64,000 bases of DNA. Source: JAJDXW01 sp965223775. Its GTDB lineage: Bacteria; Pseudomonadota; Gammaproteobacteria; HK1. Location: assembly GCA_965223775.1 (NCBI GenBank), contig OZ245021.1, positions 248,001-312,000 of the forward strand. The letters are read 5' to 3'. Below the pieces are notes generated by a model that worked only from the letters and a program-made list of their open reading frames with translations, made no database searches and was not told the DNA's origin. The first letter of the stretch is position 1; the number at the start of each line of letters is the position of its first letter. This document shows positions 50,527 through 59,499 of this stretch, piece after piece. The translations under genes and the position numbers were made by a program.

Positions 50527-52077
50527 ATGCGGATTACACGAAGGGCGGGGCTGGGCCTCGCGGTGGCAGCGGCGGGCGCCCTGGCGGCGTTTGGTGGAGT
50601 TGGAAATGCGGCGGCGCAGGAAGGCAAGCCCGGCGGCACGCTGGTCGCGGCATTCTCCGCCGATCCGGGCGGCTTCGATCCGGCGCGCGGGCCGAGCGGC
50701 ATGTCGCACGTGGTGATCGAGCAGGTGTACTCGACACTGCTGAACCTGGATGAGAACGCGAAACCCTATGCGGGAATCGCCGAGAGCTGGTCGGCCGCGG
50801 AGGACGGCCTCTCCTGGACCTTCCGGCTTCGCCCGGGCCTCGTTTTCCACAATGGCGAGGCGCTGACCGCGGAAGACGTGGTCTACTCCTTCGAGCGCAT
50901 TCTCGATCCGGACTCGGGCTACGCCTACCGCTCGCAGATCGAGACGATCGACGAGGTGACGGCGTTTGACGAGCTGAGCGTCGAGTTCAAGCTGAACCGC
51001 GTGACGGGGCCTTTCGAGATCTACATGGCCTTCCCGGGTTCCTCCATCGTGCCGAAGGATCTGGTCGAGTCGGGGTGGGATCTCAACGCGCAGCCGGTGG
51101 GAAGCGGACCCTTCGCGTTCGTCTCCTACACTCCGCGCGACTCGATCGTCTTCGAACGCAACGACGACTACTACGAAGAAGGTCGGCCTTACTTCGACGG
51201 CATGGTCTATCGCGTCATCTCCGATCCGACTGCCTTGTCGAACGGCCTCAAGTCCGGAGAAATCCACTTTTCCAACGAGGTGCCGCCCAAGGACTGGAAC
51301 GCGATCATCTCGCAGGCGGGCATGATCGACGCCTCCATCGAGGGGTCGCGATACTTCTGGATGGTGCCGAACCATGAGCGCGGGACGCTCGGCAACCCTC
51401 TCGTGCGGCAGGCGATCGCCCACGCCCTCAATCGGTCGGCCATCGTGCGCGGGGCCTTCTACGGGCAGGCGACGCCGATCGTCGGCGGCGTGATACCCGA
51501 ATGGAACTGGGGCTACGCGGGTCTCGAGGTGTTCAAACCCGAAGGCGACATCGACAAGGCCAAGGCGCTGCTCGCGGAAGCCGGTGTGGCGCCGGGCACG
51601 TCGATCAGCCTGACAATGGTCTCCTCCTGGCCGCCGATGATGTCGATGGCGCCGATCATCCAGGCCAACCTCTCTCAGATCGGGTTCACCGCGAAGATCG
51701 ACACCATGGAGGTGCCGCGCTACTGGGACGAGGTCTGGGGGCCGAGCAACTTCGACCTCACCGTCATGTACTGGCTGTCGCCGCTCGCCGATCCGGACGA
51801 CTTCGTCACCAACACCTACGCGACGACGTCGGCCGTCAACGTGCAGAAGGGCGGGTCGAAGGAAATGGACGACCTGATGCTGGCCGCCAAGTCCGCCGCC
51901 ACCATCGAGGAACGCAAGGCGCTCTACCGGCAGCAGCAGGAGCTGTCGCTCGAGACCATGGATGTGATCCCGGTCGTGAACGGCTGGGTGCTCACCGCGC
52001 ACACCGACCGGCTGAAGAACTTCAAGCCGATGCGCACCGGGTTCCTCAAGACGCTCAAGGACGCCTGGCTGGAATGA
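50527..52077 (+). CDS. peptide/nickel-type ABC transporter substrate-binding protein
   Basis: The 516-residue protein is a family 5 extracellular solute-binding protein (DppA/OppA class). It has a signal peptide (RRAGLGLAVAAAGALAAFGG, cleavage probably after NAAA near residue 36), the family opening GGTLVAAFSADPGGFDPARG, then LNLDENAKPYAGIAESW, FRLRPGLVFHNGEALTAEDVVYSFERI and VRQAIAHALNRSAIV. It captures peptides, amides or other ligands in the periplasm for the four downstream genes. Confidence 0.93.
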   Translation: MRITRRAGLGLAVAAAGALAAFGGVGNAAAQEGKPGGTLVAAFSADPGGFDPARGPSGMSHVVIEQVYSTLLNLDENAKPYAGIAESWSAAEDGLSWTFRLRPGLVFHNGEALTAEDVVYSFERILDPDSGYAYRSQIETIDEVTAFDELSVEFKLNRVTGPFEIYMAFPGSSIVPKDLVESGWDLNAQPVGSGPFAFVSYTPRDSIVFERNDDYYEEGRPYFDGMVYRVISDPTALSNGLKSGEIHFSNEVPPKDWNAIISQAGMIDASIEGSRYFWMVPNHERGTLGNPLVRQAIAHALNRSAIVRGAFYGQATPIVGGVIPEWNWGYAGLEVFKPEGDIDKAKALLAEAGVAPGTSISLTMVSSWPPMMSMAPIIQANLSQIGFTAKIDTMEVPRYWDEVWGPSNFDLTVMYWLSPLADPDDFVTNTYATTSAVNVQKGGSKEMDDLMLAAKSAATIEERKALYRQQQELSLETMDVIPVVNGWVLTAHTDRLKNFKPMRTGFLKTLKDAWLE

Positions 52078-52141
52078 CCGGCTGGAACGTCGCGGCGCGG
52101 GCGGGAAGCTGCTTTCCCGCCCGCGCCGGGGCAATGCCCTG

Positions 52142-53092
52142 ATGCTGCGCCTCGTCCTGGGGCGGATTGCCTCTTTCGTTCCGACGCTCTTCGTGGCGTC
52201 GGTCGTCCTGTTCCTGGCGGTCAACGTGGTGCCCGGCTCGGCCGCGCGCTCGGCGCTCGGGATACAGGCGACGCCGCAGGCTCTGAAGCGTTTCGAGCAC
52301 CAGCACGGCCTCGACCGGCCTCTCGCGGTGCAATACGTCGAGTGGGCGGGCAAGGCGCTGCGGGGGGACTTCGGCACCTCCTTCCAGAACGCGGTTGCGG
52401 TGGGCCCGGACGTGCGCAAGCGGATTCCGATCACCCTGCAGCTCGCCGGCATGGCGTTTCTGGTGGCGATCGCGATAGCCATCCCGCTCGGTCTGGTCGC
52501 GGGCTTCCGGCATCAGAGCGGGACGGACGGGGTCCTCACCACACTGGCGACGCTGTTTGGTTCCACCCCGAACTTCTGGCTGGCGACGCTGCTGATCTAT
52601 TTCTTCTCGCTGCGCCTTGGCTGGCTGCCGACCGGGGGCTATACGCCGTACTCCGAAGACCCGGTCGCGAATCTGCGAGGCATGCTGCTGCCCTGTATCG
52701 CGCTCGGCGTAGTCTCATCGGGCCTGCTGATCCGGATCATGCGCACCGCGGTGATCGAGGTGACGTTCTCGAACTTCATCGAAACCGCGCGCTCGAAGGG
52801 CGTCTCCAACGTCCGGCTCGTCACGGCGCACGTGGTTCGCAACGCTCTCATTCCCTTCTTCACGGTCAGTGCGGTCGAGTTCGGCTTCCTGGTCGGAAGC
52901 GTGGTCATCATCGAGGACGTGTTCCGCATCCCGGGAATCGGTTCGCTGGTGCTCGTCGGCATCATCAACCGCGACTACCCGGTACTCCTCGCGGCGGCGA
53001 TGTCGATTACGGTCATCGTGCTGGTCGTCAACCTCATCGTCGATCTGGCGGCGCAGATTATCGATCCGCGCCAGGTGCAGGTGGGGCGCTGA
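52142..53092 (+). CDS. DppB-type ABC transporter permease
   Basis: The 316-residue inner-membrane protein has six spans and the OppB/DppB start (MLRLVLGRIASFVPTLFVASVVLFLAVNVVPG). The EAA loop (ETARSKGVSNVRLVTAHVVRNALIP near residues 216-242) contacts the ATPases. It pairs with the next permease, 2 bp downstream of its stop. A GC-rich stretch of 64 bp lies between the binding-protein gene and this start. Confidence 0.93.
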   Translation: MLRLVLGRIASFVPTLFVASVVLFLAVNVVPGSAARSALGIQATPQALKRFEHQHGLDRPLAVQYVEWAGKALRGDFGTSFQNAVAVGPDVRKRIPITLQLAGMAFLVAIAIAIPLGLVAGFRHQSGTDGVLTTLATLFGSTPNFWLATLLIYFFSLRLGWLPTGGYTPYSEDPVANLRGMLLPCIALGVVSSGLLIRIMRTAVIEVTFSNFIETARSKGVSNVRLVTAHVVRNALIPFFTVSAVEFGFLVGSVVIIEDVFRIPGIGSLVLVGIINRDYPVLLAAAMSITVIVLVVNLIVDLAAQIIDPRQVQVGR

Positions 53093-53094
53093 CG

Positions 53095-53922
53095 ATGCTG
53101 CGGTGGGTCAACTGGCGGCGCTACGGCCTGGTGATCGCGACCCTGCCCGTGGTGATCCTGGTGTTCCTCGCATCGGCCTTCGCGCCGTTGCTGGCGCCCT
53201 ACGACCCCTACGCGCTCGACGTGCTGGTGATGCTCGAAGGGCCCAGCGACGCGCATTTCCTCGGCACGGACGAATTGGGGCGAGACATCCTCTCCCGAGT
53301 GATCCAGGCGTCGCGCACTTCCATCGTCGTGGGCCTTGTCGCGGTGCTGATCGGCGCGCTCGGCGGCACGCTCATCGGCCTGCTCGCCTCCTGGTTCGGC
53401 GGCACGGTCGACGCGGTGCTGATGCGCTTCATGGACATCGTGTTCTGCTTTCCGGCCATCCTGCTCGCCGTCATTCTCATGGCCAATCTCGGCACCTCGG
53501 TCCTCAACGCAATGCTCGCCATCGGCATCATCTTCATCCCCGGGTTCGCCCGCCTGACCCGGGCGGTGGCGCAGACCGTCCAGCGCCAGCCCTTTCTCGA
53601 GGCCGCGATCTGTCTGGGGGTGCCCGGCCGGCGCATCGTGGTGCGAGAGATCCTGCCCAACGTGATCGGGCCGGTGCTGGTCGAGGCCGCGGTAGCCTTT
53701 TCCTACGCGGTGCTGCTCGAATCCGCCCTCTCCTTTCTCGGCCTCGGCGCGCAGCCGCCAGAGCCCTCGTGGGGCAACATGATCAACACGGGCCGCGGCT
53801 TCATCGACCAGGCGCCGTGGATCAGCCTCGTGCCCGGCGCCGCCCTCTTCCTGACCGTGTTCAGCTTCAACCTGCTGGGCGACGGGCTGCGCGACGTGCT
53901 GGATCCGAAGCTCCGTGGCTGA
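53095..53922 (+). CDS. DppC-type ABC transporter permease
   Basis: The 275-residue protein has the DppC layout: N-terminal span, periplasmic loop with APYDPYALDV and HFLGTDELGRDILSRVIQASRTS near residues 40-80, then five spans. The EAA loop is EAAICLGVPGRRIVVREILPNVI near 176. Together with the DppB-type subunit it forms the membrane channel. The frame is open far upstream, but the ATG at 53095 gives the family start. Confidence 0.93.
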   Translation: MLRWVNWRRYGLVIATLPVVILVFLASAFAPLLAPYDPYALDVLVMLEGPSDAHFLGTDELGRDILSRVIQASRTSIVVGLVAVLIGALGGTLIGLLASWFGGTVDAVLMRFMDIVFCFPAILLAVILMANLGTSVLNAMLAIGIIFIPGFARLTRAVAQTVQRQPFLEAAICLGVPGRRIVVREILPNVIGPVLVEAAVAFSYAVLLESALSFLGLGAQPPEPSWGNMINTGRGFIDQAPWISLVPGAALFLTVFSFNLLGDGLRDVLDPKLRG

Positions 53923-53927
53923 GAGCC

Positions 53928-54923
53928 GTGGCTGAGAGGGCGACACCGGCGGGCCGGGATGGCGGCAGCGCTCTCCTGAGCGTCGAGGGCCTGCGGATCG
54001 AGCTCGAACGGCGTGCCCTGCCTCCGGCGCCAATCGCCCGCGACGTGTCCCTGCGTGTCGACGAAGGCGAGATCGTGGGCCTCATCGGCGAGTCCGGAAG
54101 CGGCAAGACGGTGACCGCCAAATCGCTGATCGGTCTGCTGCCCGACCGGATCCGCGTCGCCGCCGGCCGGGCGATGTACCGATCGCGCGACCTCTTTGCG
54201 CTTACCCCGCGGCAGATGCGGGCGGTTCGCGGAGCCGAGATCTCGCTCATTCCCCAAGATGCCCTGCACGCCCTCAACCCGGTGCAGGTGATCGGGCGGC
54301 AGGTAGGAGAGCCGGTCGAGGTGCATACGCGCCGCCCGGCGGCCGATATCCGCGACCTCGTGGTGCGTCTGCTGGAGCGGGTTCGCATTCCCAACGCCCG
54401 GGCCCGCACCGGCGACTATCCGCACCAGTTCTCGGGGGGGATGCAGCAGCGAGCGCTGACCGCGATGGCACTGTCGATGGAGCCGCCCCTGATCCTCGCC
54501 GACGAGCCTACCACCGCCCTGGACGTGACGATTCAAGCCGAGATCATCGCCCTCATCCGGGATCTCCGGGCGCAGACCGGCGCCAGCTTCCTGTTCATCT
54601 CGCACGATCTCGGCCTCGTCTCGAGTCTCTGCGACCGGATCTACGTCATGTATGCGGGCGAGATTGTCGAGAGCGGCGCGCGCGACGAGATATTCGGTCG
54701 GCCTCGCCACCCTTACACGCGTGCCTTGATGGGCGCCGCCCCCCGCCTGCTCGGAAACCCCGAACGCCTGTCGACCATTCCCGGCCGCATCCCGCAGCCT
54801 TCCGAGGAGATAGCAGGCTGCCGTTTCCGGGACCGTTGCCCGCTCGCCGAATCCCGCTGCGCCTCGCCCCCGTCGCTTCGAGAGGTCGCCGAGGGTCATG
54901 CCGCCCGCTGCTGGTTGGCCTGA
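53928..54923 (+). CDS. DppD-type ABC transporter ATP-binding protein
   Basis: The 331-residue ATPase has Walker A GESGSGKT near residue 52, signature FSGGMQQRALTA near 167, Walker B LILADEPTTALD near 188 and H-loop SHDLG near 224. The C-terminal oligopeptide-transporter domain has CRFRDRCPLAESRC (near 305), the cysteine pattern that binds a [4Fe-4S] cluster in DppD/DppF relatives. The GTG at 53928, 5 bp past the permease stop, is chosen because no closer ATG exists. Confidence 0.92.
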   Translation: MAERATPAGRDGGSALLSVEGLRIELERRALPPAPIARDVSLRVDEGEIVGLIGESGSGKTVTAKSLIGLLPDRIRVAAGRAMYRSRDLFALTPRQMRAVRGAEISLIPQDALHALNPVQVIGRQVGEPVEVHTRRPAADIRDLVVRLLERVRIPNARARTGDYPHQFSGGMQQRALTAMALSMEPPLILADEPTTALDVTIQAEIIALIRDLRAQTGASFLFISHDLGLVSSLCDRIYVMYAGEIVESGARDEIFGRPRHPYTRALMGAAPRLLGNPERLSTIPGRIPQPSEEIAGCRFRDRCPLAESRCASPPSLREVAEGHAARCWLA

Positions 54924-54926
54924 GGG

Positions 54927-55694
54927 ATGTTGCTCCATGCGCTGAATCTGAGGAAGACCTTCCGCACCGGCGGCCTGTTCCGGCGCGGCCCCGGAGTCCT
55001 CGCGCTCGACGACGTCTCCTTCTCGCTCGCCGAGGGCGAAGCGCTCGGCGTGGTCGGAGAGTCCGGTTCGGGCAAATCCACCCTGCTTCGGACCATCCTG
55101 CGGCTCACGCCCTATGACACGGGATCAATCACCTTCGACGGCACGGAGGTCGCCGCCATGGATCGAAGCGCCGTCCGGGGCTTGCGCCAGCGCGTCCAGC
55201 CCGTGTTTCAGAACCCCTATTCGACCTTCAACCCACGCTTCTCGATTGGGGCGTCCATTGCGCTCGGTTTCAATCTGCTCGGGAATGTCGAGAAGGCCGC
55301 AATCCCCGGCAAGGTGGCGTGGCTCCTCGAGGATGTCGGCCTGGACCCGGACCTGGCGCGGGCTTTGCCGCACCAGCTCTCGGGTGGCCAGCGCCAGCGT
55401 GCGGCGATCGCCCGGGCGCTGGCGGTGCAACCGGATCTCCTGCTCCTCGACGAGCCCACCTCGGCCCTCGACGTCTCCGTTCAGGCGCAGGTGCTCAACC
55501 TTTTCAAGGATCTTCAGCGCCGCTACGGCTTCTCGCTGATGCTCGTCACCCACGATCTGCCCGTCGTCACCTTCATGTGCGACAACGTGCTCGTCATGAA
55601 ATCCGGCGTGATCGTCGAACGCGGCGAGACCGGGACGATCGTCCGCAACCCCGAGTCGGAGTACACCCGCAAGCTGGTTTCCTCCGCGTTGTAG
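54927..55694 (+). CDS. DppF-type ABC transporter ATP-binding protein
   Basis: The 255-residue protein has Walker A GESGSGKST near residue 44, VFQNPYSTFNPR (Q-loop) near 93, signature LSGGQRQRAAIARAL near 150, Walker B LLLLDEPTSALD near 171 and H-loop THDLP near 207. It lacks the usual C-terminal Cys-rich domain of DppF, ending at KLVSSAL, so only the DppD-type subunit carries it. It starts 3 bp after the preceding stop and is the last gene of the operon. Confidence 0.92.
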   Translation: MLLHALNLRKTFRTGGLFRRGPGVLALDDVSFSLAEGEALGVVGESGSGKSTLLRTILRLTPYDTGSITFDGTEVAAMDRSAVRGLRQRVQPVFQNPYSTFNPRFSIGASIALGFNLLGNVEKAAIPGKVAWLLEDVGLDPDLARALPHQLSGGQRQRAAIARALAVQPDLLLLDEPTSALDVSVQAQVLNLFKDLQRRYGFSLMLVTHDLPVVTFMCDNVLVMKSGVIVERGETGTIVRNPESEYTRKLVSSAL

Positions 55695-55852
55695 CGGGCG
55701 CCGCCGAGTCCGGCCGCGTGAGCGGGAGGGGCCGGCGGGCGCGCGGGAATCTCGACCCTGGACGCTTTGCACCGGCACGGTCTCGCGGCCCGCCGGTGGT
55801 ATCCTGACTGCCCTGGTTATTTCTGCCGCGAGTACCGGAAGACCGAGGCAAC

Positions 55853-56263
55853 GTGCCAATGTCGCGCTTTCTCCACCTGAAGTCTCTGAAGCTGCGCAAC
55901 TTCAAGGGCGTCGCCGAGCTGGATCTCGCGTTCGACGCATCGCTGACGCTGCTCGCCGGCGTCAACGGCGTGGGCAAGACCTCCGTGATGCAGGCGCTGC
56001 TGGCCGCGGTGACTCGTACATGGGACATCATTGTTCCTGGCGGCTACCCGAAGTTCCCATTTGAGGAGAATGTTGTACGCGCCGGGTCGACGGACGCGAC
56101 GTTCGCATTGGAACTGGACGTACCCTGCGCGTCCCCTGTCGAAGTCAGGTGCCCGCGCCCGATGGCCCGTCCACAAGTCGGTGCACTGCGGCCGCTCTGG
56201 CGCAATAGGACAGAACATGCGCAGCCATGTCAAGACTTTGTGCCGATAACCTGTTTGAGATAA
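55853..56263 (+). pseudogene. AAA ATPase (RecF/SbcC/OLD-like), truncated after the N-terminal part
   Basis: SRFLHLKSLKLRNFKGVAELDLAFD and LLAGVNGVGKTSVMQALLAAV (Walker A near residue 38) are the start of an AAA_15/AAA_23-type ATPase as found in RecF, OLD and defence proteins. Family-like sequence ends near residue 95 (ATFALELDV), after which the frame is low-quality to its stop. Signature, Walker B and all later parts are missing. Downstream lies repeat-rich DNA with an AT-rich stem-loop, so an insertion or deletion cut the gene. Confidence 0.75.
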
Positions 56264-56303
56264 ATAATTATTATCTATAAGACATATTTATTTGTTCTCA
56301 AAC
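56253..56303. repeat. AT-rich inverted repeat
   Basis: GTTTGAGATAAATAA pairs with TTATTTGTTCTCAAAC across a short AT-rich centre (one bulge). Such an AT-rich block is out of place in this GC-rich DNA. It may be an element end, a MITE or a terminator. Confidence 0.5.
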
Positions 56304-56527
56304 GCGCCGCACGCCGGCGCGGCCGTGCTCCACGGTCCGGGCACGGGAATCCCGGGATCGCCGGCTTCGAGGGACCGTGGGCCTCCTGGGAGATGAGGCG
56401 AGGCGTGCGCGGATTCCATCAGGGCCCGGGAACCGAGGTTCCCTCTCCACAGGCCGAATACAAGTGTGCAACTGAACCTGCTTGCCCGCACAACTCCTCC
56501 CTTGCAAATGCGGGGCGGGCCATACAA

Positions 56528-56576
56528 GCGCGGGCTTGCAGCCCGCATGGACCGCCCGCGAGCTGCAAGCCCGCGC
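56528..56576. repeat. 15-bp perfect inverted repeat (stem-loop)
   Basis: GCGCGGGCTTGCAGC and its exact complement flank a 19-nt loop. The surrounding stretch 56304-56854 holds no recognised gene; this hairpin looks like a REP-type or terminator-like structure. Confidence 0.6.
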
Positions 56577-56854
56577 TCCCGCGAAACCGGCCGCCCCAAC
56601 CCGAGCTTTGTGCGTAATCAGGATCGAATACCTGAAGGCGCAGGCCCGCGCGGCGATCCGAAGGTTGGCAGATCCTCTCGCTGCCCGGTCTGCCTGCGGC
56701 CATCCATTCGCGGCGGGTGACGGGTGCGGCGACGAGATCACTCCTCGTCGGCGGTATCGGTAGCAGGCTCGGAGCGGTATTTTCTTCGCTCAGCGGTACG
56801 ACACGTTTCGCGATGATCCGGGTCTGACGCCTGCGGCGTGGCTCGGAGCGGCAT

Positions 56855-57265
56855 CTACTTCGCTCGGCGGTACGACTCCAGAAACTCTCGCGGCGAGACC
56901 ACCCGAACCCCCTGTCGGCTCCGCTCCGGGTAGTGCTTGAGGTTCCCGGTCACCAGGCTTCGGGCTTCGCCGGCAAGAGCCACCGCCAGGAACGCCTCGT
57001 CATCAGGATCCGGCAGTCGCTCGGAGAGCGGAAACGCGGCTACCGGGACCCCATCGGCTTCAATCTGGTCGAGGAGTGATTCCACGTGAGCCGGCCGGAA
57101 AGAGAATGCCGGCCGCAGCAGTACCTCGCGGTACTCACCGAGAATACGGGCGTCATGACACACCCGAATCGTCCCGGCCGTGACCAGTCGCAGGATTTCT
57201 CCCGGCGGACCGAAGGGGGAAAGCAGTGCGGATACGAGAACATTCGTATCGAGCACGATTCTCAT
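56855..57265 (-). CDS. PIN-domain toxin of a type II toxin-antitoxin pair
   Basis: The 136-residue protein begins MRIVLDTNVLVSALLSPFGPP, the COG1569-type PIN toxin start with Asp6. It has ILGEYREVLLRP (Glu near 44), LPDPDDEAFLAVALAG (Asp pair near 85-89) and LVTGNLKHYP near 103. It is expected to be an Mg2+-dependent RNase that cuts structured RNA. Its ATG overlaps the antitoxin stop (ATGA), so the two are co-translated. Confidence 0.88.
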   Translation of the reverse strand: MRIVLDTNVLVSALLSPFGPPGEILRLVTAGTIRVCHDARILGEYREVLLRPAFSFRPAHVESLLDQIEADGVPVAAFPLSERLPDPDDEAFLAVALAGEARSLVTGNLKHYPERSRQGVRVVSPREFLESYRRAK

Positions 57266-57549
57266 CGGGTGCGTGCGGCGCGGGCGGCGACGATCTCCAC
57301 GTTGATGTCGTCAAGTGACATGCGGTCGGTCCCGGCCTTCAGGGAGGCTTGCTGCATGGCAGTCGCGGCGGTCTGGGCGCGGGCGCGCCTCACCGCGCCC
57401 AACGATTCTTCCAGGAATTCGTCCGATGTCGCCGACAGCAGGGCAATGGGTCTGCCATTGGAAGTGACCACCAGATCCTTTTCTTCGGCCAAGGCCTTCC
57501 ATACGGCCGCGGAACGCCCTCGAAGCTCGCGAACACTGACGAATCGCAT
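57262..57549 (-). CDS. Phd/YefM-type antitoxin
   Basis: The 95-residue protein starts MRFVSVRELRGRSAAVWKAL and continues DLVVTSNGRPIALLSA, the DNA-binding fold of Phd/YefM antitoxins. The C-terminal part (about residues 50-95) is helical and would wrap the PIN toxin. The ATG at 57549 lies 20 bp from an imperfect palindrome (57569-57588), the likely autoregulation site. The long frame upstream of it is a shadow of ychF. Confidence 0.85.
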   Translation of the reverse strand: MRFVSVRELRGRSAAVWKALAEEKDLVVTSNGRPIALLSATSDEFLEESLGAVRRARAQTAATAMQQASLKAGTDRMSLDDINVEIVAARAARTR

Positions 57550-57568
57550 GGTTGCCAACCTGCCTGTT

Positions 57569-57588
57569 GTGTATACGATAGAGTACAC
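57569..57588 (-). promoter_or_regulatory. candidate operator of the toxin-antitoxin operon
   Basis: GTGTATACGATAGAGTACAC has perfect GTGTA/TACAC arms around a partly symmetric centre and includes TATAC-like -10 sequence. It lies directly upstream of the antitoxin start, where Phd-type antitoxins bind. Confidence 0.55.
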
Positions 57589-57650
57589 GATTGCAGTGCG
57601 CGAGAACTCTCCGTTCCAAGAACGTGTTCTCGGGGCGCTTGGGCCGAGGG

Positions 57651-58745
57651 TCAGACGTTGAACCGGAAGCGGATGACGTCGCCTTCCTCGATAACGTGGT
57701 CGCGACCTTCGAGCCGCCATCGGCCCGCGTCCTTCGCGCCCTGCTCGCCGCCGTTCGCCACGAAGTCGTCGTAGGTGACGACCTCGGCCCGGATGAAGCC
57801 CCGCTCGAAGTCGGTGTGAACCTTGCCCGCTCCCTCCGGCGCGGCTGCTCCCGCCCGCACCGTCCATGCCCGCGCCTCCTTGGCGTCCGCGGTGAAGAAC
57901 GTCCGGAGCCCCAGCAGCTCGTAGCCAGCCCGCACGAAGCGGTCGAGCCCCGGCTCCTCGAGCCCGAGGTCCGCGAGAAACTCGCGCTGTCCCTCCGGGT
58001 CGAGCCCGACCAGCTCCGCCTCGATGGCCGCGCAGATCGGGACCATCCCGGCTTGCGCGCCCGATGCGGCCGCCCGGACCGCCTCGAGATGGGGGTTGCC
58101 TTCGAATCCATCCTCTTCCCCGACGTTCGCGACGAACATCACCGGCTTTGCGGTGAGGAGGGAGAGCTCCCGAAGCACGCCGTTCGCCGAGGCGTCGAGA
58201 GCCAGGGTCCGGGTGGGGCGTCCGTCCCCGAGGTGCCGGGCCACCTCGCGGATGATCGACTCGCGCTCCCGAGCTTCCCGCTCCCCGGCCTTCGCGTTCT
58301 TCTCCGCCCGCGCGAGGGCCCGCTCGACCGTGTCGATGTCCGCGAGCTCGAGCTCGGTGTCGATCGTCTCGATGTCCTCCGCCGGGTCCACCCGGCCCGC
58401 GACGTGGGCCACCCCCTCCGCCTCGAAGCAGCGCACCACGTGCGCGATCGCGTCGACCTCGCGGATGTGTCCGAGGAAGCGGTTCCCGAGCCCCTCGCCC
58501 CGCGACGCCCCGGCCACGAGCCCGGCCACGTCGACGAAGGTCATGCTCGCCGGAACCACCCGCGCGGGCCGTGCGATGGCGGCGAGGGCCTCGAGGCGGG
58601 GGTCCGGGACCGGCACCACCCCGACGTTGGGCTCGATGGTGCAGAAGGGATAGCCCTCGGCCGCGACCGCGGACCGGGCGAGTGCATTGAACAGGGTGGA
58701 CTTGCCGGCGTTCGGCAGCCCGACGATGCCGCACTTGAACCCCAT
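57651..58745 (-). CDS. ychF: redox-regulated ATPase YchF (OLA1 family)
   Basis: The 364-residue protein starts MGFKCGIVGLPNAGKSTLFNAL (P-loop G1). It has FVDVAGLVAGASRGEGLGNRFLGHIREVDAI near residues 65-97, NVGEED at the altered G4 site that favours ATP over GTP, a coiled coil near 130-170, and the TGS domain ending EEGDVIRFRFNV. YchF binds ribosomes and modulates stress responses. Length equals the E. coli protein. It is the last gene of the pth-ychF pair, 28 bp after pth. Confidence 0.95.
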   Translation of the reverse strand: MGFKCGIVGLPNAGKSTLFNALARSAVAAEGYPFCTIEPNVGVVPVPDPRLEALAAIARPARVVPASMTFVDVAGLVAGASRGEGLGNRFLGHIREVDAIAHVVRCFEAEGVAHVAGRVDPAEDIETIDTELELADIDTVERALARAEKNAKAGEREARERESIIREVARHLGDGRPTRTLALDASANGVLRELSLLTAKPVMFVANVGEEDGFEGNPHLEAVRAAASGAQAGMVPICAAIEAELVGLDPEGQREFLADLGLEEPGLDRFVRAGYELLGLRTFFTADAKEARAWTVRAGAAAPEGAGKVHTDFERGFIRAEVVTYDDFVANGGEQGAKDAGRWRLEGRDHVIEEGDVIRFRFNV

Positions 58746-58773
58746 CGGTGCGCCGCCGGCGGGCGGTGGGGCG

Positions 58774-59454
58774 TCAGGCCGCCGGGCCGGACGGAGTGTC
58801 GGGCGAGGCGTCTTCGGCGGCGCGGCCCTCCCGGCCTCGGGCATCGCCCGTCTCGCGCGCCGATGCCCCCTCGTCCCGCTTCGTGTGCAGGGCCTTCATG
58901 ACCGGCTGCAGATCGCCGGCGAGGAGGGCTCCGGACCAGTCGAGCACCTGCTCGATCGCGTCGTCGATGAGGCGCCGCTCCTCCGCCCGGGGGCGCTGCA
59001 GTACGTAGTCGATCGGGTCCATCCCGGGGCCCGGGCGGCCGATGCCGAGGCGAACCCGCGCGAAATCGCGGGTTCCCAGATGAGCCGCGATGTCACGCAG
59101 CCCGTTGTGTCCCCCGTGGCCGCCCCCTTCCTTCAGCCGGACGGTTCCCGGGGGCAGGTCGAGGTCGTCGTGCGCCACGAGGATCGCCGCCGGCGCGATC
59201 CGGAAGTACTCCGCGATCGCTCCGACCGCCTGCCCGCTCCGGTTCATGTACGTCGCCGGCTTGACGAGCCGCACCCGGCCCGCGGCCGTGCCGGCCTCGC
59301 AGGTGTCCAGCGAGAAGCGCCGGTTTGGCCGGAAGGCCGCCCCGAGGCGTTCGGCAAGCCGGTCCGCGAGCCAGAACCCCGCGTTGTGCCGGGTCGACTC
59401 GTACTTCGGCCCCGGGTTGCCGAGCCCCACGACGAGCTCCGGTCGCACCGCCAC
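58774..59454 (-). CDS. pth: peptidyl-tRNA hydrolase
   Basis: The 226-residue enzyme frees tRNA from peptidyl-tRNA that has dropped off ribosomes. It begins LVVGLGNPGPKYESTRHNAGFW, with the catalytic His in RHNAG near residue 22. KPATYMNRSGQAV near 66, HDDLDLPPG near 94 and GGHGGHNGLRDI near 112 complete the site. It is about 30 residues longer than E. coli Pth because of an acidic, low-complexity tail (about 195-226). The start is GTG at 59454. Confidence 0.95.
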   Translation of the reverse strand: MAVRPELVVGLGNPGPKYESTRHNAGFWLADRLAERLGAAFRPNRRFSLDTCEAGTAAGRVRLVKPATYMNRSGQAVGAIAEYFRIAPAAILVAHDDLDLPPGTVRLKEGGGHGGHNGLRDIAAHLGTRDFARVRLGIGRPGPGMDPIDYVLQRPRAEERRLIDDAIEQVLDWSGALLAGDLQPVMKALHTKRDEGASARETGDARGREGRAAEDASPDTPSGPAA

Positions 59455-59499
59455 GATGCGCCGCCGTCCCCGGCGATTCCGCTACCGCGCCCGGACGTC

